Below, piece after piece: positions 1 through 9,529 of a stretch of 64,000 nucleotides of DNA. The notes below the pieces were generated by a model. It was not told the DNA's origin. It ran no database searches and saw only the letters and a list, made by a program, of their open reading frames with translations. Position numbers and translations under genes: made by a program. The DNA is from Aminobacter anthyllidis. Lineage in GTDB: Bacteria > Pseudomonadota > Alphaproteobacteria > Rhizobiales > Rhizobiaceae. The first letter of the stretch is position 1; each line of letters opens with the position of its first letter. The DNA lies in NCBI RefSeq assembly GCF_018555685.1, contig NZ_JAFLWW010000009.1:62001-126000 (forward strand), written 5' to 3'.

Positions 1-213
1 GTCTTCGTCGCGCGTCTTCAGCCCGAACGGCCTGACCAAAAGGTTGCGCAGCGCCATCAGGGCGCCGATCCAGCTCGGCCGATGACGGAACACCCGTTCG
101 GCCGCGGTCCCCACGTCGAGGCGTTCACCACTGACCACCACGGCGAATCTGTCGGTGAAACTCGCGCCCGGCAGAATTTGCTCGGCATTGGAAACGACAG
201 GCACCACGGGCAT
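1..213 (-). CDS. DUF2867 family protein, 5' part only (runs off the window)
   Basis: Reading leftwards from an ATG at 213, an open frame continues to the window edge and gives about 71 residues. The stretch LPGASFTDRF, followed by RPSWIGALMALRN and VRPFGLKT, resembles the start of DUF2867 proteins, a small family of unknown function sometimes found fused to SDR-type proteins. An AGAGGA element lies 24-29 bases upstream of a TTG at 237, so the true start could be that TTG, which would add eight residues. The next gene is divergent. The 3' end lies outside the window, so the total length is unknown. Family assignment is by recognition of the motif pattern only. Confidence 0.7.
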   Translation of the reverse strand, partial: MPVVPVVSNAEQILPGASFTDRFAVVVSGERLDVGTAAERVFRHRPSWIGALMALRNLLVRPFGLKTRDED

Positions 214-312
214 GTTCTTGGCCTCGGCTCGTTGCAACCTTGCCGAGCCTATTCCTCTTTCTTGGCCTTGGCGGCGTGGCGAAACGCCGCCGCTGGACGT
301 TCGTTTCGAAAA

Positions 313-330
313 TTTCACGTCAATGTGAAA
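313..330. promoter_or_regulatory. Inverted repeat TTTCAC-N6-GTGAAA, candidate operator
   Basis: A perfect 6-bp inverted repeat with a 6-base spacer lies in the divergent spacer between the DUF2867 gene and the Pro/Ala-rich protein gene. The size and symmetry suit a dimeric helix-turn-helix repressor such as a TetR or GntR type, but no regulator gene is visible in the window. A second, weaker symmetry (TTGCG-N7-CGCAA, 354-370) and a direct repeat TGATTGCG (351-358 and 371-378) sit closer to the rightward gene. Confidence 0.35.
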
Positions 331-401
331 CCGAAACGCCCTTCGCGCGTTGATTGCGATGTTCACGCAATGATTGCGGAGCGCAGCTGAGGGAGATCTC
401 A

Positions 402-752
402 ATGGTGAACAATCCAGATCCAGGACGCCCAGCCGGCCAGTCGAGCATGGGCAGCACGTGGCTGATAGCCATCATCGTCGTGCTGCTCGCAGCGGTGGCC
501 TACTACATCTTCGGTCCCAGGACCGCGGAAGCCCCGGCACCGGCAGAACCGCCGGCAGCAACAGAACCGGCCCCGGCACCCGCTCCGGCCGAGCCTGCCC
601 CGGCACCTTCGGGTACGATGGCGCCTGCACCTGCCGAGCCCGCGCCCGCACCAGCTCCGGCTGAGCCCGCACCCGCCACTCCGGCTCCGGCCGAACCCGC
701 GCCTTCGGGCGGCGGCACCACGGCCCCGGCACCGGCACCTTCCGGCGGCTAA
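402..752 (+). CDS. Single-pass membrane protein with Pro/Ala/Glu-rich tail, hypothetical
   Basis: This is a 116-residue protein. Residues 1-16 are polar, residues 17-37 form one hydrophobic segment (around LIAIIVVLLAAVAYYIFG), and the remainder is a low-complexity tail built from repeated PAPAEPAPA-type units. The tail probably extends into the periplasm, as in TonB- or SPOR-like spacer regions, but no folded domain follows it. The ATG at 402 is chosen because GGGAGA lies just upstream; an in-frame ATG at 354 has no such site. The gene stands alone and is followed by a strong hairpin terminator. No function is recognised. The tail's period of a few residues makes it prone to length variation between strains. 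Confidence 0.7.
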   Translation: MVNNPDPGRPAGQSSMGSTWLIAIIVVLLAAVAYYIFGPRTAEAPAPAEPPAATEPAPAPAPAEPAPAPSGTMAPAPAEPAPAPAPAEPAPATPAPAEPAPSGGGTTAPAPAPSGG

Positions 753-770
753 CGGCGACAGCTGAAAAGC

Positions 771-799
771 AAACGGCCCGCTCATCGAGCGGGCCGTTT
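771..799 (+). terminator. Hairpin terminator after the Pro/Ala-rich protein
   Basis: A 13-bp perfect stem (771-783 with 787-799) closes a 3-base loop. It starts with AAACGGCCCG and ends in GTTT. It lies 18 bases after the stop of the rightward gene and may also stop transcripts from the leftward TCA block. Confidence 0.8.
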
Positions 800-816
800 C
801 ACTTTGGTTCGAAGCG

Positions 817-841
817 AAAAGCGGATCGAAACGATCCGCTT
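817..841 (-). terminator. Hairpin terminator after lpdA
   Basis: A 10-bp perfect stem AAGCGGATCG (819-828) with its complement (832-841) and a 3-base loop is followed on the minus strand by a T run (817-820). It begins two bases beyond the lpdA stop codon, so it probably ends the leftward TCA transcript. Confidence 0.8.
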
Positions 842-843
842 GC

Positions 844-2250
844 TCACATGTGGATCGGCTTGAAGAAGGTGGCGAGTGCTGCTTCCTTCACCGCTTCCGA
901 CATCGTCGGGTGCGCATGGCAGGTGCGGCCGAGGTCTTCCGACGAACCGCCGAACTCCATCAGCACCGCCGCCTCGTGGATCATCTCGCCGGCGCCGAAG
1001 CCGACGATGTGCACGCCCAGCACCTTGTCGCTGTCCTTGTCGGCCAGAACCTTGACGAAGCCGTCGGTGTGCAGCATGGCGCGTGCCCGCCCGTTGGCCG
1101 TGAACGGGAACTTGCCGGCCTTGTAGGCGATGCCGGCCTTCTTGAGCTCTTCCTCGGTCTTGCCGACCGAAGCGACCTCGGGGCTGGTGTAGACCACGCC
1201 GGGGATGACGTCGTAATTCACATGTCCGGCCTGGCCGGCGATGATCTCGGCAACCGCCACGCCCTCGTCCTCGGCCTTGTGCGCCAGCATCGGACCGACG
1301 ACGACGTCGCCGATGGCATAGATACCGGCAACGTTGGTGCGCAGGTGGCCGTCGGTTTTGACCCGGCCGCGCTCGTCCATCTCGACGCCAGCTTCCTTGA
1401 GGCCGAGGCCGTCAGTGTAGGGCCTGCGGCCGGTGGCGACCAAAACGACGTCAGCCTCGATGGTCTCGGCGGCACCGCCCTTCACCGGCTCGAAGGTCAC
1501 TGTCGCGCCCTTCTTGGCCTTGGCGACGCCCGTCACCTTGGAGCCGAGCTTGAACTCGAAGCCTTGCTTGGCCAGCATGCGCTGGAACTGCTTGGCGACG
1601 TCGCCATCCATGCCGCCCAGGATGGTGTCGAGATACTCGACGACGGTCACCTTGGCGCCGAGGCGCGCCCACACCGAGCCAAGCTCGAGGCCGATGACGC
1701 CGCCGCCGACAACCACCAGGTGGCCCGGCACCTTCTCCAGCGACAGGCCGCCGGTCGACGAGATGATCACCTTCTCGTCGAAGGCGACGTCGACTCCCGG
1801 AATGCCGGCAACGTCCGAGCCGGTGGCGATGACAATGTTCTTGGACTCGATTTCCTGCGTCTTGCCATCCGCGCCCACGACGCCGACCTTGCCGGCGCCG
1901 AGCACCTTGCCGGTGCCCTGGAAGCTGTCGATCTTGTTCTTCTTGAACAGGAACGACACGCCGTTGACGTTGGCGGCAACCGTCGCGTCCTTGTGCGCCA
2001 TCATCTTCTTCAGGTTCATCTTCGGCGTGCCGACCTCGACGCCGAGCGCGTCGAACGAATGCTGCGCCTCGGCCAGCATTTCGGACGCATGAAGCAGCGC
2101 CTTGGAGGGAATGCAGCCGATGTTAAGGCAGGTGCCGCCGAAGGTCGCGTTCTTCTCGACCACGGCGACCTTCAATCCGAGCTGCGCTGCCTTGATGGCG
2201 CACACATAGCCGCCTGGGCCCGATCCGATTACGACGACGTCATATGCCAT
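844..2250 (-). CDS. lpdA: Dihydrolipoyl dehydrogenase (E3)
   Basis: This 468-residue flavoprotein reoxidises dihydrolipoamide of the 2-oxoglutarate dehydrogenase complex with NAD+. The N-terminal FAD fold starts with GSGPGG (residues 9-14). The redox disulfide lies in [13 protein letters not shown], with cysteines 41 and 46. A second glycine-rich NAD fold ([12 protein letters not shown]) lies mid-protein, and the C-terminal dimer interface contains the catalytic HAHPTMSEA. The length is normal for the family. The ATG at 2250 follows AGGACAGGACA. It is the last gene of the TCA block: E1 and E2 of the same complex lie upstream, separated from it by five small accessory genes. Whether this E3 also serves pyruvate dehydrogenase cannot be told from the sequence. 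Confidence 0.97.
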   Translation of the reverse strand: MAYDVVVIGSGPGGYVCAIKAAQLGLKVAVVEKNATFGGTCLNIGCIPSKALLHASEMLAEAQHSFDALGVEVGTPKMNLKKMMAHKDATVAANVNGVSFLFKKNKIDSFQGTGKVLGAGKVGVVGADGKTQEIESKNIVIATGSDVAGIPGVDVAFDEKVIISSTGGLSLEKVPGHLVVVGGGVIGLELGSVWARLGAKVTVVEYLDTILGGMDGDVAKQFQRMLAKQGFEFKLGSKVTGVAKAKKGATVTFEPVKGGAAETIEADVVLVATGRRPYTDGLGLKEAGVEMDERGRVKTDGHLRTNVAGIYAIGDVVVGPMLAHKAEDEGVAVAEIIAGQAGHVNYDVIPGVVYTSPEVASVGKTEEELKKAGIAYKAGKFPFTANGRARAMLHTDGFVKVLADKDSDKVLGVHIVGFGAGEMIHEAAVLMEFGGSSEDLGRTCHAHPTMSEAVKEAALATFFKPIHM

Positions 2251-2278
2251 TGTCCTGTCCTTCTCCTGGGGCGCGCGC

Positions 2279-3034
2279 TCAGCGGCCGCCGCTCACGTTC
2301 AAAATCGAGCCCGTCGTATATGATGCCTCGGCCGACAAAAGCCAGATGACGGCATGGGCAACTTCTTCAGCCTTGCCTTCGCGCTTCATCGGCACGAGGC
2401 CGCGAATGGCGGAGATCCGGTCCGGCTGGCCGCCGGAGGCGTGGATTTCGGTGTCGATGATGCCGGGCCGCACCGCATTCACCCGCACGCCCTCGGTCGC
2501 AACTTCCTTGGCAAGTCCGATGGTGAAAGTGTCGATCGCGCCCTTGGAGGCGGCATAGTCGACATATTCGCCGGGCGAACCGAGCGTCGCGGCCGCCGAA
2601 GAGATGTTGACGATGGCGCCACCCTTGCCGCCATGCAGGGTCGACATGCGCTTCACCGCCTCGCGGGCGCACAGGATCGAACCCACGACATTGATGCGCA
2701 TCATGCGCTCGAGCCGCGCAACACTCATCTCGTCGACCCGCGCTTTCATGTCGACAACGCCGGCATTGTTGACGAAGGCGTCGAGCCGGCCATAGGCGCG
2801 GTCGACCTCGGCGAACATGGCAAGCACATCGGCCTCGTTGCCGACATCGCCCTTGATGGCAATCGCCGCGCCACCTGATACCTTCAGTTCCGCCACCAGC
2901 GTCTTGGCCGCGGCATCGTTCGACACGTAGCTGAACGCCACGCGATAACCGGCCCTGGCCGCCAGCCGGCAGATGGCGGCGCCAATGCCACGGCTGCCGC
3001 CGGTCACCAGAAGAACTTTTCCCTGAGCGCTCAT
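2279..3034 (-). CDS. SDR family oxidoreductase
   Basis: This 251-residue classical short-chain dehydrogenase/reductase has the cofactor motif TGGSRGIG near the N terminus, NNAG, the active-site serine (NISS) and the YAASK catalytic Tyr/Lys. The C terminus [10 protein letters not shown] is typical of FabG-like enzymes. The start at 3034 overlaps the stop of the upstream gene as ATGA, which implies translational coupling; an upstream in-frame Met at 3067 would lie deep inside that gene. The substrate is unknown. The residue after TGGSRGIG and the FSYVSND region suggest NADP(H) preference (inference). It lies 28 bases before lpdA. Confidence 0.85.
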   Translation of the reverse strand: MSAQGKVLLVTGGSRGIGAAICRLAARAGYRVAFSYVSNDAAAKTLVAELKVSGGAAIAIKGDVGNEADVLAMFAEVDRAYGRLDAFVNNAGVVDMKARVDEMSVARLERMMRINVVGSILCAREAVKRMSTLHGGKGGAIVNISSAAATLGSPGEYVDYAASKGAIDTFTIGLAKEVATEGVRVNAVRPGIIDTEIHASGGQPDRISAIRGLVPMKREGKAEEVAHAVIWLLSAEASYTTGSILNVSGGR

Positions 3035-3525
3035 TCCTGGCACCCCTTCAGCTCGAACACGTCCCACGGCACTTTGGAAAAGCCTTGGGGACCATAGGCG
3101 GCGGATGTCCTGAGCCCGTGGCCCAGGTCGGAGAAGATCAGCTTCTTCGGTGCTGCCGCCGCGATGCGCTCACGTGGAAGCAGCCCGACATTGCCCTGCT
3201 CGTCGACGCTGTAGACCACGCCCTGCCACACCGTGCAGGCCTCGATCTCCTCGCCGGTCACGTCGCCCTCGGGGCATTGGTGCATCAGCATGCCGTTCGG
3301 CCGCGCCACGTCCTGCGACCACATCACCACGCCGTCGAGCACGACGGAATTGTCCAGCACCATCTTGAAGCTGTTGGTCACGGTTGCCGATTCCAGCGTC
3401 GGCCGGAAGTCGATCTCGGCGGCACCATCACGGTCGCCATAGACGGCAAGTTCGATCGGGCACGCCGCTTCGGCCGTCGTCGCCGACAGCACCGCAACCA
3501 CCGCGATCAGCGCCTCAATTCGCAT
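3031..3525 (-). CDS. Small secreted protein, hypothetical
   Basis: This 164-residue protein has a clear signal peptide (MRIEALIAVVAVLSATTAEA, cleavage before ACPIEL). The mature part contains four cysteines: one next to the cleavage site, two in the middle (HQC and EAC), and one three residues from the end, so two periplasmic disulfides are likely. No family was recognised. The gene is coupled at both ends: its start overlaps the LysE stop by one base (TGATG) and its stop overlaps the SDR start (ATGA). The tight packing suggests a shared transcript with the MAPEG-VOC-LysE-SDR set, but gives no clue to function. Confidence 0.75.
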   Translation of the reverse strand: MRIEALIAVVAVLSATTAEAACPIELAVYGDRDGAAEIDFRPTLESATVTNSFKMVLDNSVVLDGVVMWSQDVARPNGMLMHQCPEGDVTGEEIEACTVWQGVVYSVDEQGNVGLLPRERIAAAAPKKLIFSDLGHGLRTSAAYGPQGFSKVPWDVFELKGCQE

Positions 3526-4166
3526 CAGCCGGCCTGCACCGTGGCGAGCTTCACGCCAAGCCCGATGAAGATCATGCCGGTTGCCTTGTTGAACCAGCGG
3601 CCCCAGGCAACGAAGCGCTCGCGCACCGAGGCCATGGTGAAGAACATCGACACGCCGACGAACCAGGTGATCAGCACCACGGCCATCAGCAGGCCATAGA
3701 CGCCCTTCACAGCGGCCGGTGTCTCGTGGCTGACCATCGCCGTGAACAGCGGCAGGAAAAACAGCACCGCCTTGGGGTTGAGCGCGTTGGTCACGAACCC
3801 CGTCAGGAAGCAGCGCATGGCCGAGATCTTCTTGGCCTCGCCGCCATCCTGCACGTCGACAGGTGCCAGCTCCATCGGCCCGGCGCGCAGCGCCATGACA
3901 CCGAGATAGAGCAGGTATGCGGCACCCGCCCACTTGATCAGCGAAAACAGCAGCAGCGACTTCGACACGATCAGCCCGATGCCCAGGATCGTGTAGCTGA
4001 CGTGGAACAGCAGTGACACGCCGATGCCGAAGCTGGTGATGATCGCGGCGCGGCGGCCATGCACAACGCTCTGGCGCACCACCATCACGAAGTCGGCGCC
4101 CGGCACGACCATCAGCACCGAAAACACGGCCAGCAGGCCGGCAAATTCGAATGCATATTGCGTCAT
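3525..4166 (-). CDS. LysE/RhtB family exporter
   Basis: This 213-residue inner-membrane protein has about six hydrophobic segments. The N-terminal signature VVPGADFVMVV is the PGP-like motif of the LysE/RhtB amino-acid exporter family, and a GINALNPK-like motif appears as TNALNPKAVLFFLP near the middle. Members export basic or neutral amino acids and homoserine lactones, and the substrate here cannot be fixed. The start overlaps the stop of the upstream VOC gene (4163-4166), and the stop overlaps the next start by one base. A second, distinct LysE member lies at 57937-58578. Confidence 0.88.
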   Translation of the reverse strand: MTQYAFEFAGLLAVFSVLMVVPGADFVMVVRQSVVHGRRAAIITSFGIGVSLLFHVSYTILGIGLIVSKSLLLFSLIKWAGAAYLLYLGVMALRAGPMELAPVDVQDGGEAKKISAMRCFLTGFVTNALNPKAVLFFLPLFTAMVSHETPAAVKGVYGLLMAVVLITWFVGVSMFFTMASVRERFVAWGRWFNKATGMIFIGLGVKLATVQAG

Positions 4167-4609
4167 GCCTTGTCACTCCCCACCGACACGTTGCCCAAAG
4201 GCGCATTGAAAGCCCAGACATGGCCGAACGGGTCCTGGATCTTGGCGTAGCGGGCGCCCCAGAACATGTCGTCGGGCTGCATGGTGATCTTGGCGCCGGC
4301 CGCGACGGCGCGCTCGACGATTTGATCGACCTCGCCAGGCAGCTTCATGTTGATGTTGACCGTCATGCTGGCGCCGCCGCGCGTCAGCGGCGACAAGACA
4401 TCGCCGCCAAACTCGGGAAACTCGTCATGCAGCATCACTTCGCTGCCGAACATGGCAAGGTTGGCATGCAGCACGCGCACCCCGTCATCGGCCATCTGCT
4501 CGAAAGTCTCGACCGCATCGAACGCCTTTTCATAAAAGGCGATAGCCTGCTTGCCGTCCTTGACGCACAGATGCACCTGGATTGCGGGAATGTCTGGTTC
4601 AAAAGCCAT
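4163..4609 (-). CDS. VOC family (glyoxalase/PhnB-like) protein
   Basis: This 148-residue protein has the duplicated beta-alpha-beta-beta-beta layout of the vicinal oxygen chelate fold. It starts with IQVHLCVKDGKQAIAFYEKA and ends with the QDPFGHVWAF motif typical of PhnB-like proteins. The potential metal ligands His and Glu are not all in the positions of true glyoxalase I, so enzymatic activity is uncertain. It overlaps the downstream LysE gene by four bases (ATGA) and is probably co-transcribed with it. Confidence 0.85.
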   Translation of the reverse strand: MAFEPDIPAIQVHLCVKDGKQAIAFYEKAFDAVETFEQMADDGVRVLHANLAMFGSEVMLHDEFPEFGGDVLSPLTRGGASMTVNINMKLPGEVDQIVERAVAAGAKITMQPDDMFWGARYAKIQDPFGHVWAFNAPLGNVSVGSDKA

Positions 4610-4645
4610 GCGACCGTCTCGTTTCGGTTTCTTCAGGCGGCGATG

Positions 4646-5059
4646 TTACGTCATCAGGCGCACGACCATCAGGACCAGCCCGATGATCGAAACGAACCAG
4701 ACGATGGTGCGTAAAATGGGAACGCCGGCGACATAAAGCACGGCATAGGCCACACGCGCCAGGATCCAGGTAATGGCGCCGATGGCACCCAGCTCGCCGG
4801 TCTTGCCCGTCACCGCCAACGCTAGCGCAAGGCCGATGAAGGCGGGATAGGTCTCCAGCATGTTATTGAGCGACCGCAGCAGCCGTCCGGCTACCAGGCC
4901 TTTCGAGATGCGGCCCTCGTCACGCGGGCTGAGCAGGTATTTGATGCTGAGATCGCCTGACAGGTCGAGCGACAACGCCTGCACAAGGATGTGCACGATC
5001 AGCAGCACGACACTCCAGCCCAGGACCCAGATTTCAGTCGACGCTGCCGCGGCTTCCAT
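4646..5059 (-). CDS. MAPEG family membrane protein
   Basis: This protein has about 137 residues and four hydrophobic segments. RLLRSLNNMLETYPAFIGLA in the second helix matches the conserved helix of MAPEG proteins (membrane-associated glutathione and eicosanoid metabolism relatives), whose bacterial members have mostly unknown roles. The start at 5059 is preferred because GAGGGG lies just upstream; an in-frame ATG at 5071 would add four residues. It is the first gene of the accessory set lying between sucB and lpdA, 80 bases after the sucB stop. Confidence 0.8.
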   Translation of the reverse strand: MEAAAASTEIWVLGWSVVLLIVHILVQALSLDLSGDLSIKYLLSPRDEGRISKGLVAGRLLRSLNNMLETYPAFIGLALALAVTGKTGELGAIGAITWILARVAYAVLYVAGVPILRTIVWFVSIIGLVLMVVRLMT

Positions 5060-5139
5060 CGCCCCTCGCATTTTGAGGCTCTAGACCTTGGCCGACCAGA
5101 GCAGGTGCCCGGTAGCCCGGGCACCTTTCCTCGGTTGGA

Positions 5140-6399
5140 TCAGAGATCGAGAACCAGACGCTCCGGATCTTCCAGGCTGTCCTTGACGCGGACCAGGAAG
5201 GTCACGGCTTCCTTGCCGTCGACGATGCGGTGATCGTAGGACAGCGCGAGATACATCATCGGGCGGATGACGATCTGGCCGCCGACCACGACCGGACGGT
5301 CCTGGATCTTGTGCATGCCCAGGATGCCCGACTGCGGCGCATTCAGGATCGGCGTCGACATCAGCGAACCGTAGACACCACCATTGGAGATGGTGAAGGT
5401 GCCGCCCTGCATGTCGGCGACCGACAGCTTGCCGTCGCGCGCGGCGAGGCCGAGGCGGCCGATTTCCTTCTCGATCTCGGCGATCGACATCTGGTCGGCA
5501 TCGCGCACGACCGGAACCACCAGGCCCTTTTCGGTGCCAACGGCAACGCCGACATGGGCGAAGTTCTTGTAGATGATGTCGGTGCCATCGATCTCGGCGT
5601 TGACGGCCGGGATTTCCTTCAGCGCATGCGTCACCGCCTTGGTGAAGAAGCCCATGAAGCCGAGCTTCACGCCGTGCTTCTTTTCGAAGATGTCCTTGTA
5701 CTTGGTGCGCAGCGCCATCACGGCGCTCATGTCGACCTCGTTGAAGGTGGTCAGCATGGCAGCGGTCGACTGCGCTTCCTTGAGGCGACGCGCGATGGTC
5801 TGGCGCAGCTTGGTCATGCGCACGCGCTCTTCGCGCGGGGCATCGACGACACTGGACGGAACGCGGGCGACAGCCGGAGCGGCAATCGGAGCTGGAGCTG
5901 CCGTTGGCGCGGAAATGCCCTTGGTGATGGCGTCGAGCACGTCGCCCTTCAGCACCTGGCCGCGCTTGCCCGAGCCGGCGACCTGGTCGACCGACAAATT
6001 GGTCTCGGCGAGCAGCTTGGCGGCAGCCGGTGCCGGCGGCATCTTGCGTTCTTCGATCGCCGGGGCGCCGGCAACCGAGGCGGTCTGCGCCACGGCTTCC
6101 TTGACGGTCGAGGCCGTCGCCTGGGCGACAGCTGCGGGCTTTGCAGCAGCAACGGCGCCGTCGCCGGCACCGATCGTGCCGAGCAATGCGCCGACGCCGA
6201 CGGTCTCGCCTTCCTTGACGGTCAGCTCGACCAGCACGCCTGCGGAAGGTGCCGGTACTTCGATGGTGACCTTGTCGGTCTCGAGTTCAACCAGGGGCTC
6301 GTCGGCGACGATCACGTCGCCAGCCTTCTTGAACCACTTGCCGATGGTTGCCTCGGACACGGATTCGCCGAGGGTAGGGACACGGATTTCGGTAGCCAT
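5140..6399 (-). CDS. sucB: 2-oxoglutarate dehydrogenase E2, dihydrolipoyl succinyltransferase
   Basis: This 419-residue core component transfers the succinyl group from E1 to CoA via lipoate. It has one lipoyl domain (residues 1-75, with the lipoylated lysine 43 in ETDKVT), an Ala/Pro-rich linker, a peripheral subunit-binding domain (about 120-155, [19 protein letters not shown]), a second linker, and the catalytic domain ending in [12 protein letters not shown] with the catalytic His and Asp. A single lipoyl domain is normal for SucB. It follows sucA by 22 bases, so E1 and E2 are co-expressed. The Shine-Dalgarno region is weak, and coupling to sucA translation is possible. Confidence 0.97.
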   Translation of the reverse strand: MATEIRVPTLGESVSEATIGKWFKKAGDVIVADEPLVELETDKVTIEVPAPSAGVLVELTVKEGETVGVGALLGTIGAGDGAVAAAKPAAVAQATASTVKEAVAQTASVAGAPAIEERKMPPAPAAAKLLAETNLSVDQVAGSGKRGQVLKGDVLDAITKGISAPTAAPAPIAAPAVARVPSSVVDAPREERVRMTKLRQTIARRLKEAQSTAAMLTTFNEVDMSAVMALRTKYKDIFEKKHGVKLGFMGFFTKAVTHALKEIPAVNAEIDGTDIIYKNFAHVGVAVGTEKGLVVPVVRDADQMSIAEIEKEIGRLGLAARDGKLSVADMQGGTFTISNGGVYGSLMSTPILNAPQSGILGMHKIQDRPVVVGGQIVIRPMMYLALSYDHRIVDGKEAVTFLVRVKDSLEDPERLVLDL

Positions 6400-6421
6400 T
6401 TTTTGCCTGTCCGTTCTTTGT

Positions 6422-9409
6422 TTATTCGCCGAGGGCGTCGTCGAGGAAGGCCTGGAGTTGCGCCAGGTGCTTGGACATCAGGCCCGTCGCCGGAGAGGCG
6501 GCAGCCGGACGGCCGGTGTAGCGTACGCGCTGGTGCTTGGCGTCGATATGAGCGAGCACCCATTCCAGATACGGGTCAATGAACGACCACGCACCCATGT
6601 TCTTGGGCTCTTCCTGGCACCACACCATCTCCGCGTTGCGGAAACGGCTGAGTTCGGTGATCAGCGCCTTGGCCGGGAACGGATAGAGCTGCTCGACGCG
6701 CAACAAATAGATGTCGTCGATGCCGCGCTTCTCGCGCTCCTCATAGAGGTCGTAATAGACCTTGCCGGTGCACAGCACGACGCGGCGGATCTTCGAATCC
6801 TTGACCAGCTTGATCGGCTCGTTGCCGAGATACTGGGCGTCGTCCCACAGCAGGCGGTGGAACGAGCTTTCGCCCGAGATCTCCGACAGCGAAGACACCG
6901 CCCGCTTGTGGCGCAGCAGCGACTTCGGCGTCATCAGGATCAGCGGCTTGCGGAAATCGCGCTTCAACTGCCGGCGCAAGATGTGGAAGTAGTTGGCCGG
7001 CGTCGTGACGTTGGCCACCTGCATGTTGTCTTCGGCGCAGAGCTGCAGGAAGCGTTCGAGTCGCGCCGACGAATGCTCCGGACCCTGGCCCTCATAGCCG
7101 TGTGGCAAGAGGCAGACGAGACCCGACATGCGCAGCCACTTGCGTTCGCCCGACGAGATGAACTGGTCGAACACCACCTGGGCGCCGTTGGCGAAGTCGC
7201 CGAACTGCGCTTCCCAAAGCGTCAGCGCCTTGGGCTCGGCCAGCGAGTAGCCGTATTCGAAGCCGAGCACGGCTTCTTCCGAGAGCATCGAGTTGATGAC
7301 CTCGTAACCGGCCTGCGCCGCCGACAGGTTGTTGAGCGGAATGTAGCGCGTCTCGTCCTTCTGGTCGTACAGCACCGAATGGCGCTGCGAGAACGTGCCG
7401 CGCTCGGAATCCTGGCCCGAAAGACGGATCGGATTGCCATCGAGCAGGATCGAGCCGAACGCCAGCGCTTCCGCCGTCGACCAGTCGATGCCTTCGCCCG
7501 ATTCGATCATCTTGCGGCGCGTTTCGAGGAAACGGCTGATCGTCTTGTGCGCCTCGAAATCGGCCGGCACCTCGGTCAGCTTCTTGCCGATTTCCTTCAG
7601 CGTCTTGACCGGCATCGCGGTCTTGCCGCGACGCTGTTCGTCCTGGTTGTCAGCCGTGCGCAGGCCCGACCAGGCGCCGTCCAGCCAGTCGGCCTTGTTG
7701 GGCTTGTAGGCCTGTCCGATCTCCCACTCGGTTTCGAGATGCGCACGCCAGTCGGCGCGCATCTTGTCGAGCTCGGCCTGGGCCATCTGGCCTTCCGCGA
7801 TCAGCTTGTCGGCATAGATCTGCACCGTGGTCTTATGGGTGCGGATGTTGCGGTACATGATCGGCTGCGTGAATGCAGGCTCATCGCCTTCATTGTGGCC
7901 GAAGCGGCGGTAGCAGAACATGTCCACGACCACCGGCTTGTGGAACTTCATGCGGAACTCGGTCGCAACCTTGGCCGCGAACACCACCGCTTCCGGATCG
8001 TCGCCGTTGACGTGGAAGATCGGCGCTTCGATCATCTTGGCAACGTCCGACGGGTACGGCGACGAGCGCGAGAAGCGCGGGTTCGTCGTGAAGCCGATCT
8101 GGTTGTTGATGATGAAATGCAGCGTGCCGGCGACGCGATGGCCACGCAGGCCCGACAGGCCGAGGATTTCGGCGATCACGCCCTGGCCGGCAAATGCCGC
8201 ATCGCCATGCAGCAGAAGCGGCATCACCTTGGCGCGCTCTTCCTGCGGCACGATCTCGCCACGCGCACGGCCGAACAGCTGGTCCTGCTTGGCGCGCGCC
8301 TTGCCCATCACCACGGGATCGACGATCTCGAGATGCGAGGGGTTGGCGGTCAGCGACAGGTGCACCTTGTTGCCGTCGAATTCGCGGTCCGAGGAGGCGC
8401 CGAGGTGGTACTTCACGTCGCCCGAGCCTTCGACGTCGTCAGGCGCGTAGGAGCCGCCCTTGAACTCGTGGAAGATGGCGCGGTGCGGCTTGGCCATCAC
8501 CTGGCTCAGCACGTTGAGGCGGCCGCGGTGGGCCATGCCGAAGACGACCTCCTGCAGGCCGAGCGCGCCACCGCGCTTGAGGATCTGCTCGAGTGCCGGG
8601 ATAAGCGCTTCGCCGCCGTCGAGGCCGAAACGCTTGGTGCCCTTGTACTTGACGTCGATGAATTGCTCGAAGCCTTCGGCCTCGATCAGCTTCTGCAAGA
8701 TCGCCTTCTTGCCGACGGGGGTGAATTCGATCGCCTTGTCCGGGCCCTCGATGCGAGCCTGGATCCACGCCTTCTCCTCGGGATCGGAGATGTGCATGAA
8801 CTCGACGCCGAGCGTCGAGCAATAGGTGCGCTTCAGGATTTCGAGCATGTCGCGGATGGTCGCGTATTCGAGCCCGAGCACATGGTCGATGAAGATCGGC
8901 CGGTCGTAGTCGGCCGCGGTGAAGCCATAGGCCTCGGGCGACAGCTCGTTATAGTCTTCGAGCGGCTTGGCGATGCCGAGCGGGTCGAGATTGGCGTGCA
9001 GATGGCCGCGCATGCGATAGGCGCGGATCATCATGATGGCGCGGACGGAGTCGCGCGTCGCCTGCAGCACATCGGCCGGAGACGGGGTGGCGCCGACGGC
9101 GACAGCCTTGTCCTTGACCTTCTTTTCGATGAGCTTTTCGACCATGCCCCAGTTGCCGTCGAGCGCGGAAACCAGTTCGCCATTGGCCTGCAGCGGCCAG
9201 CTCGGCGTCGACCACGAGGCGCCCTTGGCGTTCTTGCGGATGTCGACGGCGTCGTCCTTCAGCGCGCCAAAGAAGTCGCGCCACTCCGGATCGACCGATT
9301 CAGGGTCGTCGAGATAGGCGGCGTGCAGCGCCTCGATATAGTCGGCATTGCCGCCATAGAGGAACGAAGTGAGGGAAAATTGGTCGTTGGCCTGATCTGA
9401 TCGTGCCAT
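6422..9409 (-). CDS. sucA: 2-oxoglutarate dehydrogenase E1
   Basis: This 995-residue thiamine-diphosphate enzyme decarboxylates 2-oxoglutarate and succinylates the lipoyl group of SucB. An N-terminal segment ([20 protein letters not shown]) is the E1 tail that binds the core. The ThDP motif begins at GDAAFAGQG and ends at INNQIGFTT, and AHRGRLNVL precedes it. The C-terminal pyrimidine-binding and regulatory regions ([32 protein letters not shown]) are typical. The start at 9409 is preferred because AGGA lies just upstream; an in-frame Met 69 bases further up would run into the hairpin spacer. A large imperfect palindrome separates it from sucD. Confidence 0.97.
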   Translation of the reverse strand: MARSDQANDQFSLTSFLYGGNADYIEALHAAYLDDPESVDPEWRDFFGALKDDAVDIRKNAKGASWSTPSWPLQANGELVSALDGNWGMVEKLIEKKVKDKAVAVGATPSPADVLQATRDSVRAIMMIRAYRMRGHLHANLDPLGIAKPLEDYNELSPEAYGFTAADYDRPIFIDHVLGLEYATIRDMLEILKRTYCSTLGVEFMHISDPEEKAWIQARIEGPDKAIEFTPVGKKAILQKLIEAEGFEQFIDVKYKGTKRFGLDGGEALIPALEQILKRGGALGLQEVVFGMAHRGRLNVLSQVMAKPHRAIFHEFKGGSYAPDDVEGSGDVKYHLGASSDREFDGNKVHLSLTANPSHLEIVDPVVMGKARAKQDQLFGRARGEIVPQEERAKVMPLLLHGDAAFAGQGVIAEILGLSGLRGHRVAGTLHFIINNQIGFTTNPRFSRSSPYPSDVAKMIEAPIFHVNGDDPEAVVFAAKVATEFRMKFHKPVVVDMFCYRRFGHNEGDEPAFTQPIMYRNIRTHKTTVQIYADKLIAEGQMAQAELDKMRADWRAHLETEWEIGQAYKPNKADWLDGAWSGLRTADNQDEQRRGKTAMPVKTLKEIGKKLTEVPADFEAHKTISRFLETRRKMIESGEGIDWSTAEALAFGSILLDGNPIRLSGQDSERGTFSQRHSVLYDQKDETRYIPLNNLSAAQAGYEVINSMLSEEAVLGFEYGYSLAEPKALTLWEAQFGDFANGAQVVFDQFISSGERKWLRMSGLVCLLPHGYEGQGPEHSSARLERFLQLCAEDNMQVANVTTPANYFHILRRQLKRDFRKPLILMTPKSLLRHKRAVSSLSEISGESSFHRLLWDDAQYLGNEPIKLVKDSKIRRVVLCTGKVYYDLYEEREKRGIDDIYLLRVEQLYPFPAKALITELSRFRNAEMVWCQEEPKNMGAWSFIDPYLEWVLAHIDAKHQRVRYTGRPAAASPATGLMSKHLAQLQAFLDDALGE

Positions 9410-9448
9410 CTTTGTCCTGCGGAGCCTCTGGCTCCTCTCCTGTTTTGA

Positions 9449-9517
9449 AGGGAGTAGGGCAGTAAGGCAGTAGGGCAATGATCTGGAATTCCCTGCTGCC
9501 TTACTGCCCTACTCCCT
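9449..9517. repeat. Large inverted repeat in the sucD-sucA spacer
   Basis: Two 27-base arms (9449-9475 and 9491-9517) are complementary at 26 positions, and the odd pair is a wobble G-U on the minus-strand RNA. The loop is 15 bases. Each arm carries the unit AGTAGGGCAGTAAGGCAG. The hairpin would form in the mRNA between sucD and sucA. No U run follows, so it looks like an RNA-processing or stability element or a dispersed repeat, not a terminator. Confidence 0.85.
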
Positions 9518-9529
9518 ATTCACTTGGCC

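Noticed and set aside
399-785. Minus-strand Arg/Gly-rich frame at the left end
   Set aside because: Antisense of the Pro/Ala-rich protein gene and crosses its terminator. The arginine richness comes from GC-rich repeats.
5573-9400. 1275-codon open frame on the plus strand over sucB and sucA
   Set aside because: Antisense shadow of sucA/sucB, which have full catalytic motifs on the minus strand. The shadow has no domain and no ribosome-binding site.
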